The position numbers and the translations under genes were made by a program. Under the pieces are notes generated by a model. That model was not told the origin of the DNA, ran no database searches, and saw only the letters and a list, made by a program, of their open reading frames with translations. Source: Reyranella sp. (GTDB lineage Bacteria; Pseudomonadota; Alphaproteobacteria; Reyranellales; Reyranellaceae). From it: a stretch of 45,329 nucleotides of DNA. The stretch lies in the NCBI GenBank assembly GCA_019750135.1, contig JAIEOV010000133.1:1-45329 (forward strand), read 5' to 3'. This document shows positions 33,170 to 42,190 of the stretch, piece after piece (positions within the stretch are counted from its first letter, which is position 1; each line of letters begins with the position of its first letter).

Positions 33170-34146
33170 GTGCGCAGCCTGCGGGCGAGCAGCAGGATGA
33201 AGAACGGCCCGCCGGCCACCGCCGTCACCAGACCGAGCGGGATCTCGGCCGGCGGCAGGGCGGAGCGCGCGATGGCATCCGCCAGGGTGACGACGATGGC
33301 GCCGACCAATGCCGATGCCGGCAGCAGCGGCCGATGCAACGGCCCGACCAGCCAGCGGGCGATGTGCGGCGCGGCGAGCCCCACGAAAGCGACCAATCCG
33401 CCGAAGGCAACGGCAGCGGCGACGACCACCGAGCCCGCCAGCACGGCGATGGCGATGAAGCGATTGACGTTGAGGCCGAACGAGATCGCCATGGTCTCGC
33501 CGAGGCCCAGCACGTCGAGCCGGCCGGCCAGCAGCAGGGTCAGCGCCAGGCAGGCCGCCGAGATCGCCGCGAGCAGCCCGAGGATCGGCCAAGTCGGCGT
33601 CTGCACGCCGCCCAGCACCCAGCTCATGACGATCTGCAGGCTCACCGTCTCGTCGGACAGCGCCAGCATCAGGAACGAGCGCAGCGCTCCCAGCACCGCG
33701 GCCACCGCCACGCCGGCCAGCAGCATGCCGGCGGCATCCACAGTGCCGGCGACGCGTGAGATGCCGATCACCAGCATGGTGGCGCCCCAGGCGCCGGCGA
33801 AGGCAAGTACGGGCAGCACGAAGGACTGCGGCGCGGCGAGCGGCACCAGCAGCGCGACGGTCGCGCCCAGCGCCGCACCACCGGCCGATCCCAACAGATA
33901 AGGCTCGGCCAGGGGATTGCGGAACACGCCCTGGAACACCGTGCCGCCCAGGCCCAGCAAGGCGCCGACGAAACCGGCGGCCAGCACGCGCGGCAGGCGC
34001 CAGTCGATCAGCAATCGGCTGCGCAGGTCGGTGTCGCCCGCCAGGGCGCGCACGAGATCGGCCGGGCTCATCCAGTCGTGGCCGGCCGCGGCGCCGATCA
34101 CGATGGACAGAAGCAGCGCCAGGATGAGGAGCGGCCACGCCCTCAT
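33166..34146 (-). CDS. btuC: FecCD/BtuC-family permease
   Basis: The protein has 326 residues and is very hydrophobic. Family features are WRLPRVLAAGFVGALLGLGGTVFQGVFRNPLAEPYLLG in parts, SWVLGGVQTPTW, FVGLAAPHIARWLVGPLHRPLLP (coupling-loop region) and EIPLGLVTAVAGGPFFI. These are the signatures of the ten-helix BtuC/FecCD/FhuB importers. It dimerises in the inner membrane and docks with the BtuF-like binding protein. It has four-base overlaps with the genes on both sides. Assignment to B12 rests on the riboswitch and operon. Confidence 0.88.
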
Positions 34147-35024
34147 TGCGTGGCCGTCGGCGGATGGAAGATGTTCGCGAGCCGCTCGATGCCGTCGATG
34201 GTACGCGGGCCGGGGATCAGTAGCTCGGCGCGGCTGACGGCATGGACGCGGCCGGTCCGCACGGCGCGCATCTCGGACCAGCCGGGGCGGCCGATCAGTT
34301 CCTTCATGTCCTTCTCGTTGCCGGCGAACAGCAGCAGGTCGGGATCGGCTTTGAAGACGGCCTCCGGCGAAACCTGGGCGATGACGCCGGCATCGAAGGC
34401 AAGATTGCCGCCGGCGCGCAAGATGGCGTCTCCGGTGTAGGTGCCCGGCCGAGTCACCAGCAGCAGGCCGTTGCCCAACCGGCCGGTGATCATGATCACG
34501 CTGGGCTTCTTAGGGCCGGCGACGCGCTGCTCGACCTTGTCGAGGCGCGCCTGCAGGCTTCTGGCCAACTGCTCGCCGCGCTCGGGTACGCCGGTCAGGC
34601 GTCCCAGCAGGCGGATGTTCGACAGGATTTCCGCCACGTCCCTCTGCAGCAGCACGACGATGGGAATGCCCAGCCGCTCCATCGGATCGACGAGCTGATC
34701 GGCGGCCTGGCGCGAAGGCGTGACGACCACCAGGTCGGGCCGCTGGGCCACGACTTCGTCGACGGAGAATCCCAGCCGTCCGCCGATCAGCGGCTTCTTG
34801 AGCACCTCCGGCGGATAGCGCGTGTAGGCCTCGATGCCGACGATGCGATCGGCGAGGCCCAATGCCGCCACCATCTCGGTATTCGACGCAAAGATCGTGA
34901 CGATGCGCTGCGGCGGCGCGGGCACGGTGACGCTGCGATCGAAGGCGTCGCGCACCGTGATGGGCTCGGCCCGCGATGGCGCAGCGAGCGCCAGCGCAGC
35001 GAGGACAGCGATCGTCCTGATCAA
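34143..35024 (-). CDS. btuF: Periplasmic corrinoid-binding protein, BtuF-like
   Basis: The protein has 293 residues. The start is a TTG at 35024 that shares bases with the TGA stop of the receptor gene (TTGA). No ATG or GTG fits between that stop and the signal peptide (IRTIAVLAALALAAPSRAE). The mature part has the class III binding-protein pattern: PPQRIVTIFASNTEMVAALGL, VDEVVAQRPDLVVV, AVFKADPDLLLFAGNE and WSEMRAVRTGRVHAV. It delivers ligand from the receptor to BtuC. The rare start codon plus overlap suggests translational coupling. Confidence 0.86.
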   Translation of the reverse strand: MIRTIAVLAALALAAPSRAEPITVRDAFDRSVTVPAPPQRIVTIFASNTEMVAALGLADRIVGIEAYTRYPPEVLKKPLIGGRLGFSVDEVVAQRPDLVVVTPSRQAADQLVDPMERLGIPIVVLLQRDVAEILSNIRLLGRLTGVPERGEQLARSLQARLDKVEQRVAGPKKPSVIMITGRLGNGLLLVTRPGTYTGDAILRAGGNLAFDAGVIAQVSPEAVFKADPDLLLFAGNEKDMKELIGRPGWSEMRAVRTGRVHAVSRAELLIPGPRTIDGIERLANIFHPPTATQ

Positions 35025-37231
35025 AACCTGAACTGGAAGCCGGCGATGACCTCCCGTCCCGGCATGGAGTTGCCGCAGGCGCCGTTCTGGTTCACGCGGT
35101 TGGCGGTGCACGGCGTGGCGTCCTGGGCGATGAAGATCGGATGGTTGTTCACGTCGAAGATGTTGTTGACCGCCGCGAACAGCTTCAGGTCCTTGATCAC
35201 TTCCAGCTCGAAGCGCGAGTTCCACACCCAGAACGCCCCCTTCTCGTAGACGCTGACCGTGCGGTTCTGGCCCGGGAAGAACACCGTCGAAAGGCTTTCC
35301 TCGGTGTTGTACCACATCGGGCCGCGCAGGATGCCCAGCAGCTGGACGCTCCAGGGGTACTGCGTGCCGACCTGGCCGAACAGCGTGCCGATCGATGCGC
35401 CGTACTTGTTGATGCGCAGCGCCACGTCGGTGCCCGACAAGGTGTTGGCGCCATAGTCGGTCATCTGCCAATTGTAGTAGCCGTTGCCGAACACGTTCCA
35501 GAACAGGCCATCGATGGACGGCCGCCAGTTGAACGACTGGAACATATCGGTCTGCAGCTGGAACTCGATGCCCTGGACCACGAGGTTGGCCGGACTGTTG
35601 GTCTGGACCTGCACGACGCGGCCGCCGGTCGAGGAGACGGTCAACGGCGTGATGCGGTTGGAGATGGTGTTGTTGAACACCACCGTGTCGAAGCGGCCGC
35701 CCTTCCATGTGGCCGTGGCGCCCGCCTCCCATTGCTGGCTGGTCTCCGGACCCAGGCCGGGATTGCCGAAGATCGTCGTGCCGATCGGCGTGGTCGTGAA
35801 GTTGGCGCCGATCTCGGTGGCGGTCGGCGCCCGGAAGCCACTGGACGCGCCGGCACGCGCCGCCAGCCAGTCGGTGATGGCGAATGTGAAGCCTGCCGTA
35901 TAGGTCGTCGCCTGGTAGGGATTGGTGCCGGTGACCAGGGTCGGCGCATAAGGCGTCCAGTCCAGCGCCGTGGCACCCCAGGTCTGGCGCAGGCCGGCGC
36001 GCACGATCAGGCGGTCGTCGAAGAAGCTCTGCGAATCCTCGGCATAGACGGCGAAGACATTGTCGGTCTGGTTGTTGTCCTGCGGCGAGAGCTGGGTCAC
36101 CGCCGAGCCCCCGAGGCGATAGCGGTCGGAGCGCAGCCAGCTGCGCTCCCAGTCGAGGCCGACCAGGAGCTCGTTGCCGGAGAAGAACTTGTAGCGCGGC
36201 TGGAAGCGGGCGCCGAGGATGTCGAGCTGGCGGCGATTGTGATCCGTCGTCGTGCGCGAGGCCGGCGCGTTGAGCGCGCTGAGTGGCGAGGGATTGTTGA
36301 GGTCGTCGACGTCGGTGGTGAAGTAGGCCTGGAAGTAGAAATTGCCCTGCCCGTCACGCGTCTTGGCGAGGTAGCTCGCATCGAACGAGTAGTTGTAGCG
36401 CGAGTCGAAGGCGAACAGGTTGGCGCTCGAGCCGCGGAAGCCGGCATTGTAGATGCCGTCCGATCGCACCGTGCCCTCGACGCGGCTGCCCTCGTCGATC
36501 TGGTAGCCGAAGGCGCCGGTGGCGCCGTAGCGCGTCCATGCCGTGTTGAGTTCGGGCGCGCCGCCCGAGATGGCGTAGTTGTCGCGCGTGCTGGCGGCGC
36601 CGCCAATGTACCAGTCGAAGCCCTTGTAGAGGCCGCCGCTCGCGAGCTTGGCCTCGAGCAGGTTCCACGAACCGGCATCGGCCTGCACCATGTTGCCCGG
36701 CGCAGTGAGGCCGGTCTTCAGGATGATGTTGATGACGCCGCCCATGTTCTGGCTGCCGTAGATCACCGAGGACGGTCCGCGCACGATCTCGATACGCTCG
36801 ATGTCGGCGGTCGACAGCTTGGAGACGTTGGCGGTGCCGGCGCGATGGCCGTTGAGCAGCACCAGCACCTGGCTCTTGAAGTCGCGGCCTTGGCCTTCGG
36901 TCGAGGCGCCGCGGATGTTGATCGAGGTCTGGCCGGGCGTCCATTCGCTCATGAAGCCGACGGCGTTCTCGTTCAGGAGCTCGGTGACCGAGCGGGCGGT
37001 CGACTTGGCGATGCGGTCCTGGTGGATCACCTGCACCGTCCCGACCAGGCGGCTGATCGGCTCGGGTCGGCCGGTCGCGGTGATGAAGCCTTCGGGCAGG
37101 AAATATTGCTGCTGGCCCGGCATATCCATGGGCTTCAATGGCGGCGGCTGTTGTGATTGGTCCTGCGCCGTCGCTGTCGACACGAAGGCAAGTGGCATAA
37201 GGCTGGCGATCGCCAGGGTTCGCTTGTTCAT
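35021..37231 (-). CDS. btuB: TonB-dependent outer-membrane receptor, BtuB-like
   Basis: The protein has 736 residues. ATG 37231 (MNKRTLAIASLMPLAFVSTATAQ, signal peptide) has GGGGAC upstream and overlaps the methyltransferase stop by one base (TAATG). The plug domain spans roughly residues 50-165: ITATGRPEP, SVTELLNENAVGFMSEW, SINIRGASTEGQGRDF, IERIEIVRGPSSVIYGSQNMGGVINIILK in parts. A long beta-barrel follows, ending in the aromatic GFQFRF expected for outer-membrane insertion. The riboswitch upstream and BtuF/C/D downstream support cobalamin or another corrinoid as ligand. Confidence 0.88.
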   Translation of the reverse strand: MNKRTLAIASLMPLAFVSTATAQDQSQQPPPLKPMDMPGQQQYFLPEGFITATGRPEPISRLVGTVQVIHQDRIAKSTARSVTELLNENAVGFMSEWTPGQTSINIRGASTEGQGRDFKSQVLVLLNGHRAGTANVSKLSTADIERIEIVRGPSSVIYGSQNMGGVINIILKTGLTAPGNMVQADAGSWNLLEAKLASGGLYKGFDWYIGGAASTRDNYAISGGAPELNTAWTRYGATGAFGYQIDEGSRVEGTVRSDGIYNAGFRGSSANLFAFDSRYNYSFDASYLAKTRDGQGNFYFQAYFTTDVDDLNNPSPLSALNAPASRTTTDHNRRQLDILGARFQPRYKFFSGNELLVGLDWERSWLRSDRYRLGGSAVTQLSPQDNNQTDNVFAVYAEDSQSFFDDRLIVRAGLRQTWGATALDWTPYAPTLVTGTNPYQATTYTAGFTFAITDWLAARAGASSGFRAPTATEIGANFTTTPIGTTIFGNPGLGPETSQQWEAGATATWKGGRFDTVVFNNTISNRITPLTVSSTGGRVVQVQTNSPANLVVQGIEFQLQTDMFQSFNWRPSIDGLFWNVFGNGYYNWQMTDYGANTLSGTDVALRINKYGASIGTLFGQVGTQYPWSVQLLGILRGPMWYNTEESLSTVFFPGQNRTVSVYEKGAFWVWNSRFELEVIKDLKLFAAVNNIFDVNNHPIFIAQDATPCTANRVNQNGACGNSMPGREVIAGFQFRF

Positions 37232-37998
37232 TATTGTCCCCACACAAGAACGGCAGATCGTCTCGGGATGTCGAGGCGATAGCCCGCCTCCTGGCGCTTC
37301 GCCTGCCGGGCGAGATGCGCCATCAACCGCTCACGACGGTCGTCCGACGGGCCCCACCCGAGACGATCGGCGAGATAAGCGGAAAGCTCATTCAGATCGG
37401 GCACGATGCCCGTGAAGGTCCAATCCGCGAACGCAATGCGAGGCGGCCGTGACGCCGGCGAAAGGCCGCGCATGGTGATGTCGATGCCTGGCGTCTCGTC
37501 CTCGCGATGCCATTCGCGCGGGAGGCAGCCCGCGAAGCAGAGCCCCTTCGGACCGGCATGCGCCGGCACGACCCAGACGACCGTGCGCGCCCAGGCGCGG
37601 CACTGCGCGAGGAAGCGCTCGGGCTGATCGAAGAAGGCCGGCATGGTCGCGGCGAGGGCCGTGTCGTGGCCGCGCGTGACCTCGGCTTGTTCCCAACCAG
37701 CGGCGATGACATGCGGCGGATGCGCGAGCTTCACGAGACGCGCGCGCATGGTCGGCGAAGGTTCGACGGCGGTCCACGATCGAGCCGGATCATGGATCGC
37801 CATGCCGAGCTGGCCGCCGCCCGCGCCGACATCCAGCAGGCGCCCGACCTCGGGCACCGCTTGTCGGATCAACGGCGCCAACGCCGCGACATAGTCCGAC
37901 GTATCAATGGCCGCGGCATAGAGCTCGAGCGGATCGATATCGCGCTGGACAGGATCGCTGAGAGACAAAACAGACCCGCGGCAGACGTCACCCGTCAC
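37231..37998 (-). CDS. Class I SAM-dependent methyltransferase-like protein in B12 operon
   Basis: The protein has 255 residues from GTG 37998. Shorter starts near TTG before SLSDPVQRD are possible, and the first 12 residues may not be real. The SAM-binding motif I is LLDVGAGGGQLGMAIHD around residue 55, followed by WTAVEPSPTMRARL. After that the pattern is AATMPAFFDQPERFLAQCRAWA and VVWVVPAHAGPKGLCFAGCLP, with two Cys close together. It is the first gene after the cobalamin riboswitch and directly precedes btuB. Its role in corrinoid use or modification is unknown. The substrate cannot be read from the sequence. Confidence 0.75.
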   Translation of the reverse strand: MTGDVCRGSVLSLSDPVQRDIDPLELYAAAIDTSDYVAALAPLIRQAVPEVGRLLDVGAGGGQLGMAIHDPARSWTAVEPSPTMRARLVKLAHPPHVIAAGWEQAEVTRGHDTALAATMPAFFDQPERFLAQCRAWARTVVWVVPAHAGPKGLCFAGCLPREWHREDETPGIDITMRGLSPASRPPRIAFADWTFTGIVPDLNELSAYLADRLGWGPSDDRRERLMAHLARQAKRQEAGYRLDIPRRSAVLVWGQ

Positions 37999-38101
37999 CG
38001 CGAACCTGTAGCCGACCCACGCCTTGCCGCTGGTCGCGGCGGGCTGAGGTCAGTTTCTACATCAGGACACCCCGCCCAATGCGTTCGCGCGTGACCGCTG
38101 C

Positions 38102-38278
38102 TGGTGGCAGGTCTCCTGGCTTGCGGGTCCTCGCTTTCGACCGCCTTCCCAGACGCCTTTCGGCGCCCAGTGGCATTTCAGGTCGCAAGCTCGCCGCTCA
38201 CAGTTGCGGGGGCAGCCGCGGGGTTATGTACAGGCACATGCACCGCGTTCCCTTTTGATCCCGTGCGGGAACCACCGT
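38102..38278 (-). promoter_or_regulatory. Cobalamin (AdoCbl) riboswitch
   Basis: Read on the minus strand, this segment contains the conserved B12-box AAGCCAGGAGACCTGCC (38122-38106), the GCCACTG core (complement at 38169-38175), a GGTGGTTCCCGC start near 38278 and a CCCGCAACTGTGAGC block near 38207. These occur in the order expected for the cobalamin riboswitch. It fills most of the 317-bp gap between bluB (stop 38316) and the methyltransferase start (37998) and points at the methyltransferase-btuBFCD operon. High B12 should lower expression of uptake genes. Confidence 0.95.
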
Positions 38279-38315
38279 CGGCCAAACTGGCAGCCGATGT
38301 GAAAAGCGTCAAGCC

Positions 38316-38951
38316 TCAGCGTGTGAACACGACGTCCTTCAAGTCGGTGCGCTGTTCCCAGTGATGGCGCTCGAGCTCGGGATCGAGATGTTCCTCGGCG
38401 GGAAGCCCGAGGCAGAGATAGGCGACCAGGCTCCAGTTCTGCGGCACGTCGAGCGCCTTGGTGACCTGAGCAGGATCGAGGATCGACACCCAGCCCATGC
38501 CGATGCCATCGGCCCGCGCCGCCAGCCACAAAATCTGGATGGCGGCGACCACAGAGTAGTGCAGCGTCTCGGGCATGGTCTGCTGGCCGAGCCCACTGCC
38601 GCTGTGCGTGCCGTCATCCGACAGCACCGCCAGGTGCACCGGCGCCTCGCGCAGGCCTTCGAGCTTCAGCGTGGCATAGGTCGAGCGCTTCTCGCCGGCA
38701 TAGCCTTCGAGCGCGCGCTGGTTGGCGTCGGTGAAGCTCTTGATCACGGCGGCGCGGCGCTCGGGCGATTCGACATGCACGAAGCGCCAGGGCTGGCTCA
38801 AGCCCACCGACGGCGCATGGGTCGCGATCTCGATCAGCGCATCGATGCGCTCGCGCGACACGGGATCGCGGCGAAAGCGCCGGACATCGCGTCGCCACAG
38901 CACGAGCTCGCGGAACTGCGCGCGAAAAGCGGGGTCGAACGACGGTTTCAT
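38316..38951 (-). CDS. bluB: 5,6-Dimethylbenzimidazole synthase
   Basis: The protein has 211 residues. BluB fragments reduced FMN with O2 to make the lower ligand of cobalamin. Flavin-binding nitroreductase-fold signatures are LVLWRRDVRRFRRDPV, APSVGLSQPWRFVHVE near residue 48, QTMPETLHYSVVAAIQILWLAARADGIGMGWVSI in parts, and VAYLCLGLPAEEHLDPELE. The GLSQPWR and GMGWVSI patterns are typical of BluB. The ATG overlaps the cobB stop by four bases. Its presence implies oxygen-dependent DMB synthesis, so true B12 is likely the product. Confidence 0.95.
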   Translation of the reverse strand: MKPSFDPAFRAQFRELVLWRRDVRRFRRDPVSRERIDALIEIATHAPSVGLSQPWRFVHVESPERRAAVIKSFTDANQRALEGYAGEKRSTYATLKLEGLREAPVHLAVLSDDGTHSGSGLGQQTMPETLHYSVVAAIQILWLAARADGIGMGWVSILDPAQVTKALDVPQNWSLVAYLCLGLPAEEHLDPELERHHWEQRTDLKDVVFTR

Positions 38952-40255
38952 GTCTGTAATCCATCAATGGCATGGAAGAACGTGCCACTCACCGAGCCGT
39001 TGCGGGCGCCGGCCTCCGCAACGACCGCGCCGGTCGCATCGCGGCAATCGACCATCGGCTCGTCACCGACCCGCAGCACGCTGGCATAGTGGAACTCGTG
39101 GCCCATGACCGTCTCGCCGGCCTGTCCCAGCGGGCCATCGGCCAGAAGTCGGCCGCGGCGATAGCCGATGTGCAGCCGGCGCTTGGCGAACGAGGTCTCG
39201 ACCTGCAGCAGGCCGGCCATGGAATGACGATGCCCGTTGGCATCCTCGATCCCCTGCCCCAGCACCATGTAGCCGCCGCACTCGCCGTGGATCGGCACCG
39301 ACCGCGCCGCGAGCACCTGCAGCCCATCCTGGAAACGCCGGGCCGCCGCCAGCACGCCGCCGTGCAGCTCGGGATAGCCGCCGGGCAGCCACACGACATC
39401 GGCCGTCTGGTCCGGCGCCTCGTCGCCGAGCGGCGAAAACGTCAGGACCTCCGCGCCGGCCGATCGCCAGCCCTCGAGCAGATGCGGATACATGAAGGAG
39501 AACGCCCGATCGCGCGCGACGGCGATGCGCTGGCCCGGCGGTCGCCGCGACGAACCGCCCGCCATCGGCTTCGCGGCCACCGCCGCGCGCCGCACGGCCG
39601 AAAGATCGACGGCGCGGGCGATGGCATCGGCCAATGCATCGAGCCGTTGGTCGATGTCATCGGTCTCGTTTGCCTGGACCAGGCCGAGATGGCGCTCGGG
39701 CAACTCGAAGCGCGCATCGTGGCTGAGCGCGCCGAACACTTTCAGCCGCACGCGCTCGAAGCCCGGCGTGATCAGGGCGAGATGGCGCGGACTTGCGACG
39801 CGATTGAGGATCACGCCGGCGACGGCGACATCGTCGCGATAATGCGCCAGGCCCGCGGCGACGGCGGCGGCCGTCTCGGTCTGGCCTGAAACATCGAGCA
39901 CCAGCAGCACGGGCCAGCCGAGCAAGGCCGCGAGATCCGCCGTCGCGCCGCGCGCGATCTGGCCGGGTGCCGCAACGCCGTCGAACAGGCCCATCACCCC
40001 TTCGGCGATCGCTATGTCGGCGGTGTGGTGCGCCAGGAGATCACCGAGCGTCGTTGGCGCCATCGCCCAGGTGTCGAGGTTGAAGCTCGGCCGGCCCGTC
40101 GCCACGGCGTGGAACGCGGGATCGATATAGTCGGGCCCACACTTGAAAGCCTGCACGGCCAGGCCCTCCCGGCGGAGCGCGCGCATCAGGCCGATCGTCA
40201 CCGTGGTCTTGCCGGCGCCGGAGTGCGGCGCCGCGACGATCAGCCCTTGTGTCAT
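38948..40255 (-). CDS. cobB: Cobyrinic (or hydrogenobyrinic) acid a,c-diamide synthase
   Basis: The protein has 435 residues. The N-terminal ATP-binding domain has VAAPHSGAGKTTVTIGLMRAL, FKCGPDYIDPAFH and AEGVMGLFDG. The C-terminal class-I-type glutaminase domain has VWLPGGYPELHGG and the nucleophile Cys326 in IHGECGGYMVLG, then MGHEFHYA with the relay His. It uses glutamine and ATP to amidate the a and c side chains. The four-base overlaps with cobA and bluB show tight coupling in the operon. Confidence 0.96.
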   Translation of the reverse strand: MTQGLIVAAPHSGAGKTTVTIGLMRALRREGLAVQAFKCGPDYIDPAFHAVATGRPSFNLDTWAMAPTTLGDLLAHHTADIAIAEGVMGLFDGVAAPGQIARGATADLAALLGWPVLLVLDVSGQTETAAAVAAGLAHYRDDVAVAGVILNRVASPRHLALITPGFERVRLKVFGALSHDARFELPERHLGLVQANETDDIDQRLDALADAIARAVDLSAVRRAAVAAKPMAGGSSRRPPGQRIAVARDRAFSFMYPHLLEGWRSAGAEVLTFSPLGDEAPDQTADVVWLPGGYPELHGGVLAAARRFQDGLQVLAARSVPIHGECGGYMVLGQGIEDANGHRHSMAGLLQVETSFAKRRLHIGYRRGRLLADGPLGQAGETVMGHEFHYASVLRVGDEPMVDCRDATGAVVAEAGARNGSVSGTFFHAIDGLQT

Positions 40256-41052
40256 CGCCAGCCGACCATCGAGCCCAGCAAGTGACGACGCAGTCCCGCC
40301 GTGGCGCCGATGACCACGATCGACGGCGAGCCGACGCCATGACGCGCCGCATCGTCGACAAGAGTGCCCAGCGTGCTGTCGACCACCTTCTCGTGGTCCG
40401 TGGCAGCCGACTGGATCAGTGCGGCCGGCGTTTCGGCCGACAAGCCGCCCTGCTGCAGCGATGCAGTGATCTCCGCAAGCTGCGACATCGGCATGTAGAG
40501 CACGATCGGCTGGCCGAGCCTTGCCAATGCGGCCCAGTCGGCGGCCGAGCCGCCGTCTTCCGCGCGATGGCCGGCGGCCAGCACGACGGCATGGTTGGTG
40601 TCGCGCGAGGTCGCGGGGATGCCGGCCAGCGCCGCACCGGCCAGGCCGGCGGTCAGGCCGGGGATGATGCGAAAGCGGATGCCGGCATCGGTCAACGCCG
40701 AGGCCTCGTCCCAGCCGCGGCCGAACACGAAGGGATCGCCGCCCTTCAGCCGCAGCACGCGGCGGCCGGCACGGGCGCGCTCGATCAGCACGTCGTTGAT
40801 GTCGCCTTGCTGCGACGACGGCCGGCCGCCGCGCTTGCCGGCCGAGATCAACTCGGCACCGTCGCGGCGAAGGTCGAGCACGCGGCGATCTACCAGCGCG
40901 TCATGGACGATGTCGTCGGCTTGGCCGATGGCGTGCAACGCCAGCACGGTGAGCAGGCGTGGATCGCCAGGCCCCGCGCCCGCCAGCCAGACCTCGCCGG
41001 CCGGGAAATCGGGCAGCGCCGGAAAATTTTTCGGAATCACGTGTGGCGTCAC
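40252..41052 (-). CDS. cobA: Uroporphyrinogen-III C-methyltransferase
   Basis: The protein has 266 residues. After a short N-terminal extension (about 19 residues, Pro-rich) the SUMT core reads VWLAGAGPGDPRLLTVLALHAI, ADDIVHDALV, ISAGKRGGRPSSQQGDIN, VLRLKGGDPFVFGRGWDEA and IIPGLTAGLAGAALAGIP. It adds methyl groups at C2 and C7 of uroporphyrinogen III to give precorrin-2, using SAM. There is no siroheme-synthase fusion, consistent with a dedicated B12 enzyme. Four-base overlaps on both sides. Confidence 0.95.
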   Translation of the reverse strand: MTPHVIPKNFPALPDFPAGEVWLAGAGPGDPRLLTVLALHAIGQADDIVHDALVDRRVLDLRRDGAELISAGKRGGRPSSQQGDINDVLIERARAGRRVLRLKGGDPFVFGRGWDEASALTDAGIRFRIIPGLTAGLAGAALAGIPATSRDTNHAVVLAAGHRAEDGGSAADWAALARLGQPIVLYMPMSQLAEITASLQQGGLSAETPAALIQSAATDHEKVVDSTLGTLVDDAARHGVGSPSIVVIGATAGLRRHLLGSMVGWR

Positions 41053-41810
41053 TGGCCACGGCCCCGGAAGCGTCGTTGATAGGAGGCGTCATAAAGGGCG
41101 CTGTCGCGAAAATCATGCGCCTGCAGCACCTTGCCGACCAGGATCAGCGCCGTGCGCTCGATGGGCGTTTTGGCAACTTCAGCCGCAAGCGTGTCCAAGG
41201 TGGTGCGGATCACGCGCTCCTCGGGCCAGCTCGCGCGATAGACCACGGCGGCCGGACAGTCGGCGCCATAGTGCGGCAGCAACGCCGCCACGACCTTGTC
41301 GATGGTGTGGATCGAAAGATGAATGGCGAGCGTCGCACCCGTCGCGGCAAAGGTTTCGAGCTTCTCCGCCGGCGGCATAGCCGAGGCGCGGCCCGAGGTG
41401 CGCGTCAGCACCACCGACTGCGCAACCTCCGGCAAGGTCAGCTCCTGGCCGAGCGCGGCCGCAGCCGCAGCGAAGGACGGCACGCCCGGCGTCACGGTGT
41501 AGGCGATGCCGGCTTCGCGCAGGCGGCGAAGCTGTTCGCCCATGGCGCTCCACACCGAGAGGTCGCCCGAGTGCAGGCGCGCCACGTCGTGGCCGTCGTT
41601 GGTCGCGCGCTTGCATTCCTCGACGATCTCGTCGAGCGACATCGGCGCGGTGTCGAGGATGCGCGCGCCCGCGGGGCAATGCTCCAGCAACGCCTTGGGC
41701 ACCAGCGATCCGGCGTAGAGGCAGACCGGGCAGCGTGCGATCAGGTCGCGGCCGCGCACCGTGATCAAGTCGGGCGCGCCCGGACCAGCGCCGATGAAAT
41801 GCACGGTCAT
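41049..41810 (-). CDS. cobM: Precorrin-4 C11-methyltransferase
   Basis: The protein has 253 residues. VHFIGAGPGAPDLITVRGRDLIA opens the protein, then PVCLYAGSLVPKALLEHCP, DTAPMSLDEIVEE, ARLHSGDLSVWSAMGEQ, TPGVPSFAAAAAALGQELTLPE in parts and SVVLTRTSGRASAMP. These are characteristic of CobM/CbiF rather than other corrin methyltransferases. The ATG overlaps the cobE stop. Confidence 0.95.
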   Translation of the reverse strand: MTVHFIGAGPGAPDLITVRGRDLIARCPVCLYAGSLVPKALLEHCPAGARILDTAPMSLDEIVEECKRATNDGHDVARLHSGDLSVWSAMGEQLRRLREAGIAYTVTPGVPSFAAAAAALGQELTLPEVAQSVVLTRTSGRASAMPPAEKLETFAATGATLAIHLSIHTIDKVVAALLPHYGADCPAAVVYRASWPEERVIRTTLDTLAAEVAKTPIERTALILVGKVLQAHDFRDSALYDASYQRRFRGRGQ

Positions 41811-42190
41811 CGACCTTCTCCGGTGGCAATGGCGCAAGTCGCACGCTCGGTGGCGACGCGCGCCCCGAGCAGGCGGGCGTTGCGCCCGGCGACGACGATG
41901 GCCGAGGCCTCGGCGATCGACGGCAGGCCCTTGGTCTCGAGCACGAACTTGGACGGTGTCAGCACCTGGCCGGAGACGCGATCCAGATCGTTCACGGTGC
42001 AGGCCACGAGCTGCACCGACAATCGGCGCGCCGCTTCCGAAAAGGCAGGCTCGGTCGCCTTCTCCGATTCCGTGGCAATCGCCTGCAGGCGCTCGGCCGG
42101 CAGCTCGTGCATGCCCAGCGCCAGGCGCACCACGCGCTCGATCTCGTCGGCCGATGTGCCGCGCCGACAGCCCACGCCCGCCACGATCAT
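41807..42190 (-). CDS. cobE: Cobalamin biosynthesis protein CobE / CbiG C-terminal domain
   Basis: The protein has 127 residues. The start MIVAGVGCRRGTSADEIERVV and the later SVQLVACTVNDLDRVSGQ, ESEKATEPAF and VLETKGLPSIAEASAIVVAGRNARLL (read in parts) match the CbiG C-terminal/CobE domain pattern. It lacks the CbiG N-terminal part, as in aerobic pathways. The exact role of CobE is poorly defined. It sits between cobL and cobM with four-base overlaps at both ends. Confidence 0.88.
   Translation of the reverse strand: MIVAGVGCRRGTSADEIERVVRLALGMHELPAERLQAIATESEKATEPAFSEAARRLSVQLVACTVNDLDRVSGQVLTPSKFVLETKGLPSIAEASAIVVAGRNARLLGARVATERATCAIATGEGR

Noticed and set aside
35141..37156. 671-residue plus-strand open frame opposite btuB
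   Set aside because: Shadow of the receptor gene: translation is Ala/Arg/Val/Glu-rich without motifs, whereas the minus strand has a full plug and barrel.
38104..38364. 86-residue plus-strand ORF between btu and bluB genes
   Set aside because: It lies across the cobalamin riboswitch and the end of bluB; the RNA element explains the conservation pattern.
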